NCBI RefSeq assembly: GCF_900107505.1
Contig: NZ_FNQH01000001.1
Location: 310,001-374,000 of the forward strand
Direction: 5' to 3'
Length of the DNA stretch: 64,000 nucleotides
From: Trichococcus collinsii
GTDB lineage: Bacteria; Bacillota; Bacilli; Lactobacillales; Aerococcaceae
In this document: one piece after another, positions 36,168 to 45,349 of the stretch
How the letters are laid out: each line of letters begins with the position of its first letter
Numbering within the stretch: position 1 is the stretch's first letter
Made by a program: the position numbers and the translations under genes
The notes under the pieces: generated by a model
What the model saw: only the letters and a program-made list of their open reading frames with translations
What the model was told of the DNA's origin: nothing
Databases searched by the model: none

Positions 36168-38762
36168 ATGCCACAGAAGACTAAAAACACGCCCATGATG
36201 GAGCAGTACCTATCCATAAAAGAGCAGTATCCGGATGCGTTTTTGTTTTATCGCTTGGGCGATTTCTATGAATTGTTCCATGATGATGCTATGAAGGCTG
36301 CAAAATTACTGGAAATTACGCTGACGAGCCGCAATAAAAATGCCGACGAACCGATTCCCATGTGTGGGGTCCCGTATCACGCAGCGGCGGAATATATCAG
36401 AAGACTCGTGGAAATGGGGCACAAGGTCGCCGTTTGCGAACAGATGGAGGATGCCAAGCTGACAAAAGGCATGGTGCGGCGGGAAGTCGTCCGGGTTATT
36501 ACCCCAGGTACATTTTTGAATGAGAACGGTAGCGAGAGCAAGACAAATAATTACTTGGCAAGTGTCATTCAAATCGAAGCCGCGGGGTACGCGCTGGGAT
36601 ATGTCGATATCGGAACGGGGGAACTGAAAGTCACCCTCCTGAGTAACGAAGATGCCGTATTCAATGAACTCCAGACATTGCCGTTCAAAGAGATCGTCTT
36701 GGATACAAAAACAGCTGATGGGCTGACGGAAAAGTTGGAAAAACATTTTGGTATCCTGGTTTCCATTCAGGCAAAGTTGATTTCGGAGACAGACTTCCAC
36801 GATTTGGTTGCGGAATTGCCGCAACAGTCTGAAAAGGATGTACTTGTCCTGTTGTTGAGCTATCTTTCGGATACCCAAAAGCGTAGCCTCTCCCATCTCC
36901 AGAAAGCCGTCGCCTATCAAACCGATGCTTTCCTGAAGATGGATACCTATGCGCGGCGCAACCTCGAGCTGGCTGCATCTATCCGGACGCAGCAGAAGAA
37001 AGGCAGCCTGTTGTGGACGCTTGATGAAACCAAAACGGCTATGGGCGGGCGCATGCTGAAACAATGGCTCGAAAAGCCGTTGATCAACCTGAGCGACATA
37101 CTCGAAAGACAACGGAAAGTAGAGTCGCTAGTCAATCACTACTTTGAACGAATGGACATCAATGATGCCTTGACATCGGTGTATGATCTGGAACGTTTGG
37201 TCGCCCGAGTGTCACTAGGCAATGTCAACGGTCGCGATCTGATCCAGCTGAAAACATCTCTTCAGCAGATTCCAGGATTGGTCCAAGCTATCGCCGCAAT
37301 CGATGAACCGGATGTTTGGCAGGCTGTCATCGACAAATTGGAAGCTTACCCCGATGTCATCGAACTGATCGAGCGAGCGATCACGGATAATCCGCCTATC
37401 CAGATCACGGAAGGCAACATTATCCGCGATGGCTACCATGAACAATTGGATCGCTACCGCGATGCGATGAACAACGGAAAACTTTGGATAGCGATGCTGC
37501 AAAAAGAGGAAAGAGAAAGAACCGGCATAAAAACGCTGAAAATCGGCTACAACCGCATTTTTGGCTATTACATAGAAGTGACGAAAGCGAACCTTGCGGC
37601 GCTGCCTGAAGGCACGTATGAGCGCAAACAGACGCTCGCCAATGCGGAACGTTTCGTCACGCCTGCATTGAAGGAGAAAGAGACGCTTATTTTGGAGGCC
37701 GAGGAAAAGTCTGTCGAATTGGAGCATGAGCTGTTCGTAGCATTGCGAGAAGAGATAAAAGGATACAGCCGACAGTTGCAGGCACTGGCCAAACTGGTGG
37801 CGGAAATCGATGTACTTCAATCGTTCGCCCATGTCAGTGAAGCCTATCATTTTTCCAAACCGGAATTGAGCAACAGCGACCGCAATCTGTCTATCAAAGA
37901 AGGGCGCCATCCGGTTGTGGAACGCGTCATCGGCAAAGATAAATTTGTGCCCAACAGTATTTCCATGGACAAGGACAACCATATCTTGCTGATTACCGGG
38001 CCAAATATGTCGGGTAAGAGCACCTACATGCGTCAAGTGGCGTTGATTGTCATCCTGGCCCAAATGGGTTGTTTTGTGCCGGCCGAAAAGGCCCATTTGC
38101 CTATCTTTGACCAAATATTCACCCGCATAGGTGCGGCGGATGACCTCTATTCTGGGCAGAGCACATTCATGGTCGAAATGGTCGAAACGAATCAAGCGTT
38201 GCGATTCGCGACCGATAAGAGTCTGATCTTATTCGACGAAATCGGCAGGGGGACGGCAACGTATGACGGCATGGCATTGGCGGAAGCGATTCTGCGTTAC
38301 ATCGATCGCACAATCAAAGGCAAAACGCTGTTTTCGACGCATTACCATGAATTGACCCAACTCGAAGCCGATTTGGCGGGGACAAAGAATGTTCATGTCG
38401 GGGCAATCGAAAAAGACGGGGAATTGGTGTTTCTGCATAAACTGATGCAGGGACCAGCAGACAAAAGTTATGGCCTACATGTAGCCAAGCTGGCCGGTAT
38501 GCCGAATGAGTTGATTTCAGAGGCGCAGGTCATCCTTAATTCATTGAATGAACAGCACGTGCTGCATTCAGGATCGGACGTGTCTGCTCAAGATGATACG
38601 ATCGAACAGTTGGCGTTGTTCCAGGAGAATGCAATGCATCCGAACGAGAAGCACATTCTCGAGGAATTGTCGGACTTGGCTCTGGAGGAGTGCACACCGA
38701 TGCAAGCCATGCTGATGATAGACAGTTGGAAAAAGTTGCTGAAATCGCAAAAAAGTAGGTGA
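36168..38762 (+). CDS. mutS: DNA mismatch repair protein MutS
   Basis: An 864-residue mismatch sensor. The mismatch-wedging motif Phe33-Tyr-Glu35 is in GDFYELF, connector and lever domains follow, and the ATPase has Walker [10 protein letters not shown] near 611-619 and Walker [12 protein letters not shown]. The length is usual for MutS1. GAGGTG precedes the ATG. MutS itself is intact, unlike its partner mutL immediately downstream. Confidence 0.97.
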   Translation: MPQKTKNTPMMEQYLSIKEQYPDAFLFYRLGDFYELFHDDAMKAAKLLEITLTSRNKNADEPIPMCGVPYHAAAEYIRRLVEMGHKVAVCEQMEDAKLTKGMVRREVVRVITPGTFLNENGSESKTNNYLASVIQIEAAGYALGYVDIGTGELKVTLLSNEDAVFNELQTLPFKEIVLDTKTADGLTEKLEKHFGILVSIQAKLISETDFHDLVAELPQQSEKDVLVLLLSYLSDTQKRSLSHLQKAVAYQTDAFLKMDTYARRNLELAASIRTQQKKGSLLWTLDETKTAMGGRMLKQWLEKPLINLSDILERQRKVESLVNHYFERMDINDALTSVYDLERLVARVSLGNVNGRDLIQLKTSLQQIPGLVQAIAAIDEPDVWQAVIDKLEAYPDVIELIERAITDNPPIQITEGNIIRDGYHEQLDRYRDAMNNGKLWIAMLQKEERERTGIKTLKIGYNRIFGYYIEVTKANLAALPEGTYERKQTLANAERFVTPALKEKETLILEAEEKSVELEHELFVALREEIKGYSRQLQALAKLVAEIDVLQSFAHVSEAYHFSKPELSNSDRNLSIKEGRHPVVERVIGKDKFVPNSISMDKDNHILLITGPNMSGKSTYMRQVALIVILAQMGCFVPAEKAHLPIFDQIFTRIGAADDLYSGQSTFMVEMVETNQALRFATDKSLILFDEIGRGTATYDGMALAEAILRYIDRTIKGKTLFSTHYHELTQLEADLAGTKNVHVGAIEKDGELVFLHKLMQGPADKSYGLHVAKLAGMPNELISEAQVILNSLNEQHVLHSGSDVSAQDDTIEQLALFQENAMHPNEKHILEELSDLALEECTPMQAMLMIDSWKKLLKSQKSR

Positions 38763-38767
38763 GAACG

Positions 38768-40797
38768 ATGGCCAAAATCAGGGAGCTTTCCCAAATATTG
38801 ACAAACCAGATTGCTGCCGGGGAAGTGATTGAACGCCCAGCATCGGTCGTTAAGGAATTGGTGGAGAATGCGATCGATGCGAACAGTACGCAGATTGATG
38901 TTTTCATCGAAGAGGCGGGATTAAAAAAGGTGCAGGTAACCGACAATGGCGACGGCATCGCAGCGGACGAGGTGAAACTTGCTTTTACGCGGCACGCGAC
39001 CAGCAAAATCTATACGCAGGAGGACCTTTTCCGCATCCACTCGCTGGGATTTCGGGGTGAAGCATTGCCCAGTATCGCTTCTGTTGCCAAAGTTTCGATC
39101 GAAACGGCTGTCGCCGATCAAAGCGGCACCTACTTGTCCATAAAAGGTGGCGTCAGCGGAGAGGAAAGGCCCAATAAATCGAGAAAAGGGACCACAATCA
39201 TCGTCGAAGACCTGTTCTACAACACACCAGCCCGTCTGAAATACATCCGTTCCCTCCAGGCTGAGCTGTCGAACATTACAGACATCATGAACCGGATCGC
39301 CTTGAGTCATCCTGAGATCGCTTTCCGTTTGCATCATGAGGGGAACCAACTCCTGCATACGGCAGGAAATGGCGATCTGCGCCAGACTATCGCGGGTGTC
39401 TATGGGACGATGACGGCCAAGAAGATGAAACTGATTGAGGGCGAAAATCTGGACTTCAAAGTGAAGGGCTACATCAGCTTGCCGGACACGACGCGGGCTA
39501 GCCGCAACTATATCACCTTGATACTGAACGGGCGTTTCATCAAAAATTACGCTTTGAATAAAGCAATCATCGATGGCTATGGCTCCAAGCTTATGGTCGG
39601 AAGGTATCCGCTCGCTGTCATTGTGATGGATGCGGATTCCTTGCTGTTGGATGTGAACGTCCACCCTTCAAAAAAGAAGTCAGGATCAGCAAAGAAAAAG
39701 AGCTCGGGGAATTGATCCAAAACGCAATCGCTGCTGTTTTGCGGACGGAAGAACGCATCCCTAGTGGCATCGAAAATCTGAAATTCAAACGCCAAAGTTC
39801 GGCTGAACCGATCCAGATCGAGCAATTGAGCGTCTCTTTCCGGTCATTCGATCAAGAGCTTGTGCAAGAAACAGAAACGAAGCTGCCGGCGACAAGTGAA
39901 AATGAGGATTTTCGATCTTTGGAGACATCATGGGACAGTCTGCCGACCCACAATGAAAACGACGAACACACAAAGCCCTTTACAGATTCCACGGAGACTG
40001 AACCTCGTGAAGACCTTCACCTTCCAAGTGAAGAACAAGAAGTTTACGTTGTTCCGTTCAGTGGCCAGCCAAAACAGGACCGCAATGAACCAAGCATACC
40101 TTATCTATTTTCAGAACCAAAAAATCCGGCTGCCCATGAAGAACCAATCATGAAAACCGTTCAGAAAGTCGCAGCTGAGGCAGAAAAGGGACCGGTGAGC
40201 AAGCGGCCGTTCCCGGATTTGCACTTTTTTGGACAGATGCACGGCACTTACCTGTTCGCGCAGAACGAAAATGGCCTCTACATCATCGATCAGCACGCTG
40301 CCCAAGAACGCATCAAATATGAATATTACCGCGAGGAGATAGGCAAGGTTTCTAACGATCTCCAAGGTTTGTTGATACCGATCATGCTGGATTATCCTGC
40401 GAATGAATTTCAGTTGATCCAGGGAAGCCGCGAAGTGTTGGAAGAAATGGGACTGTTCTTGGAACCGTTCGGCCAAAACAGTTTCATCGTCGAAAAACAT
40501 CCTGCCTGGTTTACGCCGGGTGAGGAGGAAGAAATTTTGAAGGAACTGGTGGAGATGTTTTTGAATGAAGGAGATATCTCCATCAAGAAACTTCGCGAAG
40601 CCACTGCCATCATGATGAGCTGCAAGCGCTCGATCAAGGCGAATCATTTTATCAGTGACAATGAAGCACGACAATTATTGATTGATCTTGCAAAAACGGA
40701 TAACCCATACAATTGTCCGCACGGCCGGCCAGTGCTGATTCAATTCTCCAATCAGGATATGGAGAAGATGTTCAAACGGATCCAGGACCCGCACTGA
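38768..40797 (+). pseudogene. mutL: DNA mismatch repair protein MutL, split by a -1 frameshift
   Basis: The first frame (38768-39715) holds the complete GHKL ATPase part: [23 protein letters not shown] and RGEALPSI. It reaches VNVHPSKK and is then lost, ending [11 protein letters not shown]. The second frame continues the expected sequence [20 protein letters not shown] and holds the C-terminal endonuclease part with DQHAAQERIKYE, SCKRSIKANHF and CPHGRP, ending at 40797. The junction is at six A (39670-39675) before G. In the first frame this is A_AAA_AAG, a textbook -1 slippery heptamer, and a -1 slip restores SKKEVR exactly (about 676 residues). A 6-bp stem GGATCA/TGATCC starts 6 bases downstream. 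A TTG at 39712 overlaps the first stop but has a poor RBS. Confidence 0.85.
39670..39676 (+). other. In-frame A_AAA_AAG slippery heptamer in mutL
   Basis: The codons are TCA-AAA-AAG. Slipping both lysyl-tRNAs back one base continues as GAA-GTC-AGG, which restores the conserved HPSKKEVR motif. Possible recoding site; an indel gives the same picture. Confidence 0.45.
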
Positions 40798-40872
40798 AAA
40801 CGTATCATTTCTTATTTCTGCTTAATTATTGTAAAATCAGGATAGTTAAATAAGAGATAGGAGTGGAAAAAA

Positions 40873-41478
40873 ATGGTGCAAATCAATGATATCTCCGAAA
40901 TGATGGGGGAACTGAACAAAAAAAGTTCGATCCAGGCTCTGGGAAGCAAAACGGGCGTTGATGCAAGCATTTTGCCGAAATTGGCTGTCGTAGCAATTCC
41001 CTTGATCCTTCGGGCATTAAGTAAAAATGCAGAGTCAAAAGATGGAAAAGATTCCTTATCAAATGCATTGGAAAAACACAAAGGTCAGATTAAAGACGTA
41101 TCCTCTATCGAGGATGTAGTCAAGAAAGCCGATACGGATGATGGTGATAAAATATTGGATCATGCTTTCGGGGACAAAGATAAGGTCGTGGATCAGATTG
41201 CTGCCCAAACAGGCATCAGTAAATCCGAAGTTTCTAAGGTTTTGGCTTCCATGGCGCCGATGATTCTAGGCATGTTGGCGGACAAAAAGGATACTGATGG
41301 ATTAGATTCCGACGGTGTGGCTAAACAGACCGACATCTTCTCCAAACAAGCTGAAGAAGCAGCCACGAAAAATTTCGACATCACCGATCTCTTTCCTAAG
41401 CAATCCGGAACGACGACGCCAGCTGCAACGGGCGGATTGGGCGGCATTCTGGGAAGCATTCTGGGCAATCTATTCTGA
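40873..41478 (+). CDS. DUF937 domain-containing protein
   Basis: A 201-residue protein with two repeats of about 70 residues of DUF937 type: a first with LGSKTGVDASILPKLAVVAIPLILRALSKN, and a second with AAQTGISKSEVSKVLASMAPMILGML. It ends with a Gly/Leu/Ile-rich tail, GGLGGILGSILGNLF. The family is widespread and of unknown function. GGAG precedes the ATG. It is monocistronic, with a terminator behind it. Confidence 0.85.
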   Translation: MVQINDISEMMGELNKKSSIQALGSKTGVDASILPKLAVVAIPLILRALSKNAESKDGKDSLSNALEKHKGQIKDVSSIEDVVKKADTDDGDKILDHAFGDKDKVVDQIAAQTGISKSEVSKVLASMAPMILGMLADKKDTDGLDSDGVAKQTDIFSKQAEEAATKNFDITDLFPKQSGTTTPAATGGLGGILGSILGNLF

Positions 41479-41504
41479 TCTAAACCTGATGAAGTACCTG
41501 CAAA

Positions 41505-41536
41505 GCAGAACAAGACCTTTTTGTTCTGCTTTTTTG
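41505..41536 (+). terminator. Terminator after the DUF937 gene
   Basis: GCAGAACAA pairs with TTGTTCTGC across a 7-base loop and is followed by T6. Confidence 0.9.
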
Positions 41537-41585
41537 TATTTTTTGATATACTGGAGCAATGAAAAGAGAGGGGTCTGATATCACG

Positions 41586-42011
41586 ATGGACAATAAAGAG
41601 GAACAGTTGAAGCGCTTGACGCCTTTACAATATGAAGTAACACAGAACGAAGCTACGGAAAGACCTTTTTCCGGCGAATATGATGATTTTTATGAAAAAG
41701 GCATCTATGTGGATGTCGTGAGCGGAGAGCCTTTATTCAGTTCTACCGACAAGTATGATGCCGGCTGCGGTTGGCCTTCTTTTGCAAAACCGATTTCCAC
41801 TCTGAAGGAGCTGGAGGACCGTAAACTGATGCGCAAACGTACGGAAGTCCGGAGCCCTCAAGGCGACTCCCATCTGGGGCATGTTTTTGAGGACGGCCCA
41901 GCAGAGTTGGGCGGACTGCGTTATTGCATCAATTCGGCAGCGATGCGCTTTGTTCCTTATAATCAATTGGATGCAGAAGGGTACTCTGAATATAAACAAT
42001 TATTCGAATAG
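41586..42011 (+). CDS. msrB: Peptide-methionine (R)-S-oxide reductase
   Basis: A 141-residue repair enzyme for methionine-R-sulfoxide. Motifs in order are [37 protein letters not shown] and the catalytic [11 protein letters not shown]. The two CXXC zinc pairs of some MsrB proteins are absent, as in many Firmicutes. Start choice is uncertain: GAGAGGGG lies about 12 bases before the ATG at 41586, and an ATG at 41559 has GGAG too close. Confidence 0.93.
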   Translation: MDNKEEQLKRLTPLQYEVTQNEATERPFSGEYDDFYEKGIYVDVVSGEPLFSSTDKYDAGCGWPSFAKPISTLKELEDRKLMRKRTEVRSPQGDSHLGHVFEDGPAELGGLRYCINSAAMRFVPYNQLDAEGYSEYKQLFE

Positions 42012-42018
42012 GCAGCAA

Positions 42019-42059
42019 AGACAAGTCCCATGGCTACTGGTCCTGGGTCTTTTTTTTAG
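42019..42059 (+). terminator. msrB terminator
   Basis: Imperfect stem AAGACAAGTCCCA / TGGGTCTT with a long loop, then eight T. Confidence 0.65.
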
Positions 42060-42181
42060 CGCATACAGACCAAACGAACGTTCCCGCATATAAGATGGCC
42101 GAGTGGCTGTCATTTCCGTTCCGTTTTATGTTATGATAGAAAATGAATGACAATCAGGAAATGAAGAGTAGGAGTCAGATG

Positions 42182-42793
42182 ATGTACGAATACATAAAAG
42201 GTAAATTAGTCTATGTGGGGCCGCTTTATGTGGTTCTGGAGAACGGTGGCATAGGCTACCAATTGCAGGTGGCGAATCCTTTCCGGTTCTCCGGAAACCT
42301 GAATCAAGAGATAACGTTTTACATCTATCAGGCAGTCCGCGAGGATGCAATCACACTTTTTGGTTTCAAGGATTATACGGAAAAGCAGTTGTACTTGAAA
42401 CTGATCAGCGTCTCCGGAATAGGACCGAAGAGTGGCTTGTCGATATTGGCGAGCGATGATCATCTGGGTCTGATCCAAGCGATTGAAACGGATAATGTGG
42501 GGTATTTGGTGAAATTCCCGGGAGTAGGCAAAAAGACAGCCTCGCAAATCATCTTGGATTTGAAAGGCAAACTCGGCGAGTTGCTGCCCGATACGTATTG
42601 GATGGAAGAACATCCGGTCCATGAAACAGCTGGCGGGCATTCCGCTGTGTTGACGGAAGCTTTGGAAGCTTTGGCCGGGTTGGGATATTCAGACCGTGAA
42701 GTGAAGAAAATCCTGCCGCTATTGGAAAAAGAAAACTATTCCAGCGCCGAAGAAGTGCTTCGTACGGCGTTCAAGCTACTTTTAAAAGGGTGA
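42182..42793 (+). CDS. ruvA: Holliday junction branch migration protein RuvA
   Basis: A 203-residue protein that binds four-way DNA junctions as a tetramer and loads RuvB. It starts MYEYIKGKLVYVGPLYVVLENGG (OB fold), has helix-hairpin-helix segments (LISVSGIGPKSGLSIL and KFPGVGKKTASQIILDLKGK) and a C-terminal UBA-like domain III that contacts RuvB. Of two adjacent ATGs, 42182 sits 7 bases from AGGAG. It is coupled to ruvB 5 bases later. Confidence 0.96.
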   Translation: MYEYIKGKLVYVGPLYVVLENGGIGYQLQVANPFRFSGNLNQEITFYIYQAVREDAITLFGFKDYTEKQLYLKLISVSGIGPKSGLSILASDDHLGLIQAIETDNVGYLVKFPGVGKKTASQIILDLKGKLGELLPDTYWMEEHPVHETAGGHSAVLTEALEALAGLGYSDREVKKILPLLEKENYSSAEEVLRTAFKLLLKG

Positions 42794-42798
42794 TATAG

Positions 42799-43812
42799 AT
42801 GACAGCTGAAAACAGAATCGTTTCCGGAAATACGGAAGATCTAACAGAAGATTTGATCGAAAAAACATTGCGTCCGCAATTGATGGCGCAATATATCGGG
42901 CAAGACAAAGTGAAGAACGAACTAAAAGTTTATATCCAAGCCGCGAAAGCGCGTAGTGAAGCCTTGGATCATGTGTTGCTGTACGGTCCGCCCGGATTGG
43001 GGAAAACGACACTCGCGATGGTCATCGCCAACGAATTGGATGTCCGCATTCACAGCACGAGCGGACCCGCAATCGAGCGACCAGGCGATCTGATGGTATT
43101 GCTCAATGAACTGGAAGCGGGGGACGTCCTCTTTATTGATGAAATCCATCGTTTGCCGCGGATTGTGGAAGAAGTGCTCTACTCTGCCATGGAGGATTAT
43201 TATGTGGACATCATCATTGGGCAAGGACCGACAGCCCACCCCGTCCACTTTACCTTGCCGCCGTTCACGCTAGTAGGTGCCACGACCAAAGCCGGCAGTC
43301 TGTCGGCCCCCTTGCGTGACCGGTTCGGGATCGTTTCGCGGATGGAATATTACAGCCTTGAAGATCTCCGACAGATCGTCCATCGGTCTTCGGATGTCTT
43401 GTCCACGGAAATTGATGAGTCAGGCGCTGTCGAAATCGCCTTGAGATCCAGAGGCACCCCGCGTGTTGCCAACAGGCTGCTCCGCCGTGTGCGCGATTTC
43501 GCCCAAGTCTATCGCGATGGCCTGATCACGAAGGAAATCGCCGACAAAGCTTTGTCCATTTTGAGCGTGGACAACAAAGGGCTTGATGACTTGGATCGGC
43601 AAATATTGATGACGATGATCCGATTCTATAATGGCGGCCCCGTAGGTCTTTCGACGATAGCCGCCAACATCGGCGAAGAAATGGAAACAATAGAGGACAT
43701 GTACGAACCCTACCTGCTCCAACTCGGCTTCCTGCAGCGCACCCCACGCGGCAGGGTAGCAACCCCTATGGCATATGACCATTTGGGTATCAAGTATGAT
43801 ACAGAAAAATAA
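42799..43812 (+). CDS. ruvB: Holliday junction branch migration helicase RuvB
   Basis: A 337-residue AAA+ motor that drives branch migration with RuvA. Walker A is GPPGLGKT (63-70), Walker [10 protein letters not shown], sensor I VGATTKAG, the arginine finger in LRDRFG, and a C-terminal winged helix. No LexA box is visible upstream of ruvA, although B. subtilis ruvAB is SOS-induced. Confidence 0.97.
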   Translation: MTAENRIVSGNTEDLTEDLIEKTLRPQLMAQYIGQDKVKNELKVYIQAAKARSEALDHVLLYGPPGLGKTTLAMVIANELDVRIHSTSGPAIERPGDLMVLLNELEAGDVLFIDEIHRLPRIVEEVLYSAMEDYYVDIIIGQGPTAHPVHFTLPPFTLVGATTKAGSLSAPLRDRFGIVSRMEYYSLEDLRQIVHRSSDVLSTEIDESGAVEIALRSRGTPRVANRLLRRVRDFAQVYRDGLITKEIADKALSILSVDNKGLDDLDRQILMTMIRFYNGGPVGLSTIAANIGEEMETIEDMYEPYLLQLGFLQRTPRGRVATPMAYDHLGIKYDTEK

Positions 43813-43828
43813 GTGAGGTATTTTATCA

Positions 43829-44857
43829 ATGAGGACAAGTGATTTTGATTTTTATTTGCCGGAAGAACTGATTGCCCAGACACCACTTTTGGATCGTTCA
43901 TCATCCCGGCTTCTTGCCCTGAACTCCAAGACTGGAGAAATCACGGACAAGCATTTCACCGACATGGTGGAAGAGCTTCAGGAAGGCGACGCGCTGGTAC
44001 TGAACAATACACGTGTACTCCCTGCGCGACTGCATGGCGTCAAGCCGGACACGGGCGGGCATATCGAAGTCCTGCTTTTGAACAATATCCAAGGGGATGA
44101 GTGGGAGACCCTCGTCAAACCAGGTAAACGGGTCAAAGTCGGGACAGTCATCTCTTTCGGGGATGGACGCTTGACGGCCGAAGTGACGCAATCGTTGGAT
44201 CATGGTGGCCGCATTTTGAATTTCAAATATGACGGTGTATTTTTAGAAATACTGGAATCGCTGGGTGAAATGCCTTTGCCCCCGTACATCAAGGAGACAC
44301 TGGATGATCAGGAACGCTATCAGACAGTTTACGCAAAAGAAGTCGGATCCGCAGCGGCACCGACAGCTGGGCTCCATTTCACGGCCGAACTGCTTGAGGA
44401 AGTAGCCAATAAAGGTGTCAAAATCGTCTATCTGACGTTGCATGTGGGCTTGGGTACTTTCCGTCCGGTATCGGTCGATGATATCGCCAGCCACGAAATG
44501 CATTCGGAATTCTATCAGCTAACGGATGAGGCAGCGCAAACGCTGAATGAAGTCCGTTCCAACGGAGGGAAAATAGTTGCGGTGGGCACGACTTCCGTAC
44601 GGACTCTGGAAACAATCGGCACGAAATTTGATGGGGAAATCAAAGCGGATAGCGGATGGACCAAAATTTTCATTTCGCCCGGCTATTCATTTAAGGTTGT
44701 GCAAGGCATCATCACCAATTTTCATCTGCCGAAATCGACCTTGGTCATGTTGGTCAGCGCTTTTGCGGGCAGAGACAACGTCTTGGCTGCTTACGAGCAC
44801 GCAGTCAAAGAAAAGTACCGATTCTTCAGCTTCGGTGATGCCATGTTCATCAAATAG
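43829..44857 (+). CDS. queA: S-adenosylmethionine:tRNA ribosyltransferase-isomerase
   Basis: A 342-residue enzyme that makes epoxyqueuosine in tRNA by transferring the ribosyl part of SAM to preQ1. The start [19 protein letters not shown], then [33 protein letters not shown] and [10 protein letters not shown] are diagnostic. It follows ruvB by 16 bases, the usual ruvAB-queA order. Other queuosine genes are outside this window. Confidence 0.96.
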   Translation: MRTSDFDFYLPEELIAQTPLLDRSSSRLLALNSKTGEITDKHFTDMVEELQEGDALVLNNTRVLPARLHGVKPDTGGHIEVLLLNNIQGDEWETLVKPGKRVKVGTVISFGDGRLTAEVTQSLDHGGRILNFKYDGVFLEILESLGEMPLPPYIKETLDDQERYQTVYAKEVGSAAAPTAGLHFTAELLEEVANKGVKIVYLTLHVGLGTFRPVSVDDIASHEMHSEFYQLTDEAAQTLNEVRSNGGKIVAVGTTSVRTLETIGTKFDGEIKADSGWTKIFISPGYSFKVVQGIITNFHLPKSTLVMLVSAFAGRDNVLAAYEHAVKEKYRFFSFGDAMFIK

Positions 44858-44863
44858 AGGATA

Positions 44864-44940
44864 GTATCCTTGACTCGCAGAGACAAGGGGTTCCTTTATT
44901 CTTTCCGAAGGGCTAACCCGTGAAGCTGGCAATCAATTTT
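44864..44940 (+). repeat. Dispersed 66-nt structured element, copy A
   Basis: It lies 7 bases after queA and matches the minus strand of 11397-11332 at 60 of 66 positions. It carries the hairpin CCTTG-A-CTC-GCA-GAG-A-CAAGG. A strong terminator follows 15 bases later, so this copy would form the 3' end of the ruvAB-queA transcript. Confidence 0.75.
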
Positions 44941-44954
44941 ATAATTTTCAATTC

Positions 44955-44994
44955 AAAAAAACCTTCAGGAAATTTATCCCTGAAGGTTTTTTCG
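44955..44994. terminator. Bidirectional terminator queA / DUF2929 gene
   Basis: AAAAAAACCTTCAGG with CCTGAAGGTTTTTT, 9-base loop, A-run before and T-run after. Confidence 0.9.
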
Positions 44995-45026
44995 TTTGCT
45001 CTGCCTTGTCTAAAGCGAACTATCGG

Positions 45027-45206
45027 TTATTTATGGGAGACTGTCTTCGGCATCAACGCAGAAACAAGAACTACGATCAGCGCGGTAAAGATACCCGTCA
45101 TGGTCGCGATCATAAAGTCATAGCTGCCGCCGGATAAGGCGCTGCCCAGATAAACAGATACTTGCCCTAAGATAAATCCCCAAAAAATGATTGCAATATA
45201 TTTCAT
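45027..45206 (-). CDS. Small membrane protein, DUF2929 (YjzD) family
   Basis: A 59-residue protein with two transmembrane helices. The start MKYIAIIFWGFILGQVSVYL, then GSALSGG, is the DUF2929/YjzD pattern. Function is unknown. GAAGAGGTG precedes the ATG. It is divergent from dnaE. Confidence 0.82.
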   Translation of the reverse strand: MKYIAIIFWGFILGQVSVYLGSALSGGSYDFMIATMTGIFTALIVVLVSALMPKTVSHK

Positions 45207-45287
45207 GTCGTTTACACCTCTTCTCGAAATTCATTTTATCACTTTTTTTGGAGATGACAAGCATTACTTGTCCGACGACTTTTTCGC

Positions 45288-45316
45288 TTCTTGGATTAGG
45301 ACGGGTACGCTATAAT
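45288..45316 (+). promoter_or_regulatory. Promoter of dnaE
   Basis: TATAAT (45311-45316) with TTCTTG 17 bases upstream, 34 bases before the start codon. Confidence 0.5.
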
Positions 45317-45349
45317 GATAGTATTGATTAGAAAAAGGAGGTCTCAGAC

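Noticed and set aside
39712-40797. Independent gene for the MutL C-terminal part starting at TTG 39712
   Set aside because: The RBS is poor and too close, and the frame is open upstream with conserved MutL sequence up to the poly-A run, so a frameshift is the better reading.
42066-42085. Possible LexA box near ruvA (CGAACGTTCC)
   Set aside because: The half-sites GAAC and GTTC overlap or abut without the required four-base spacer.
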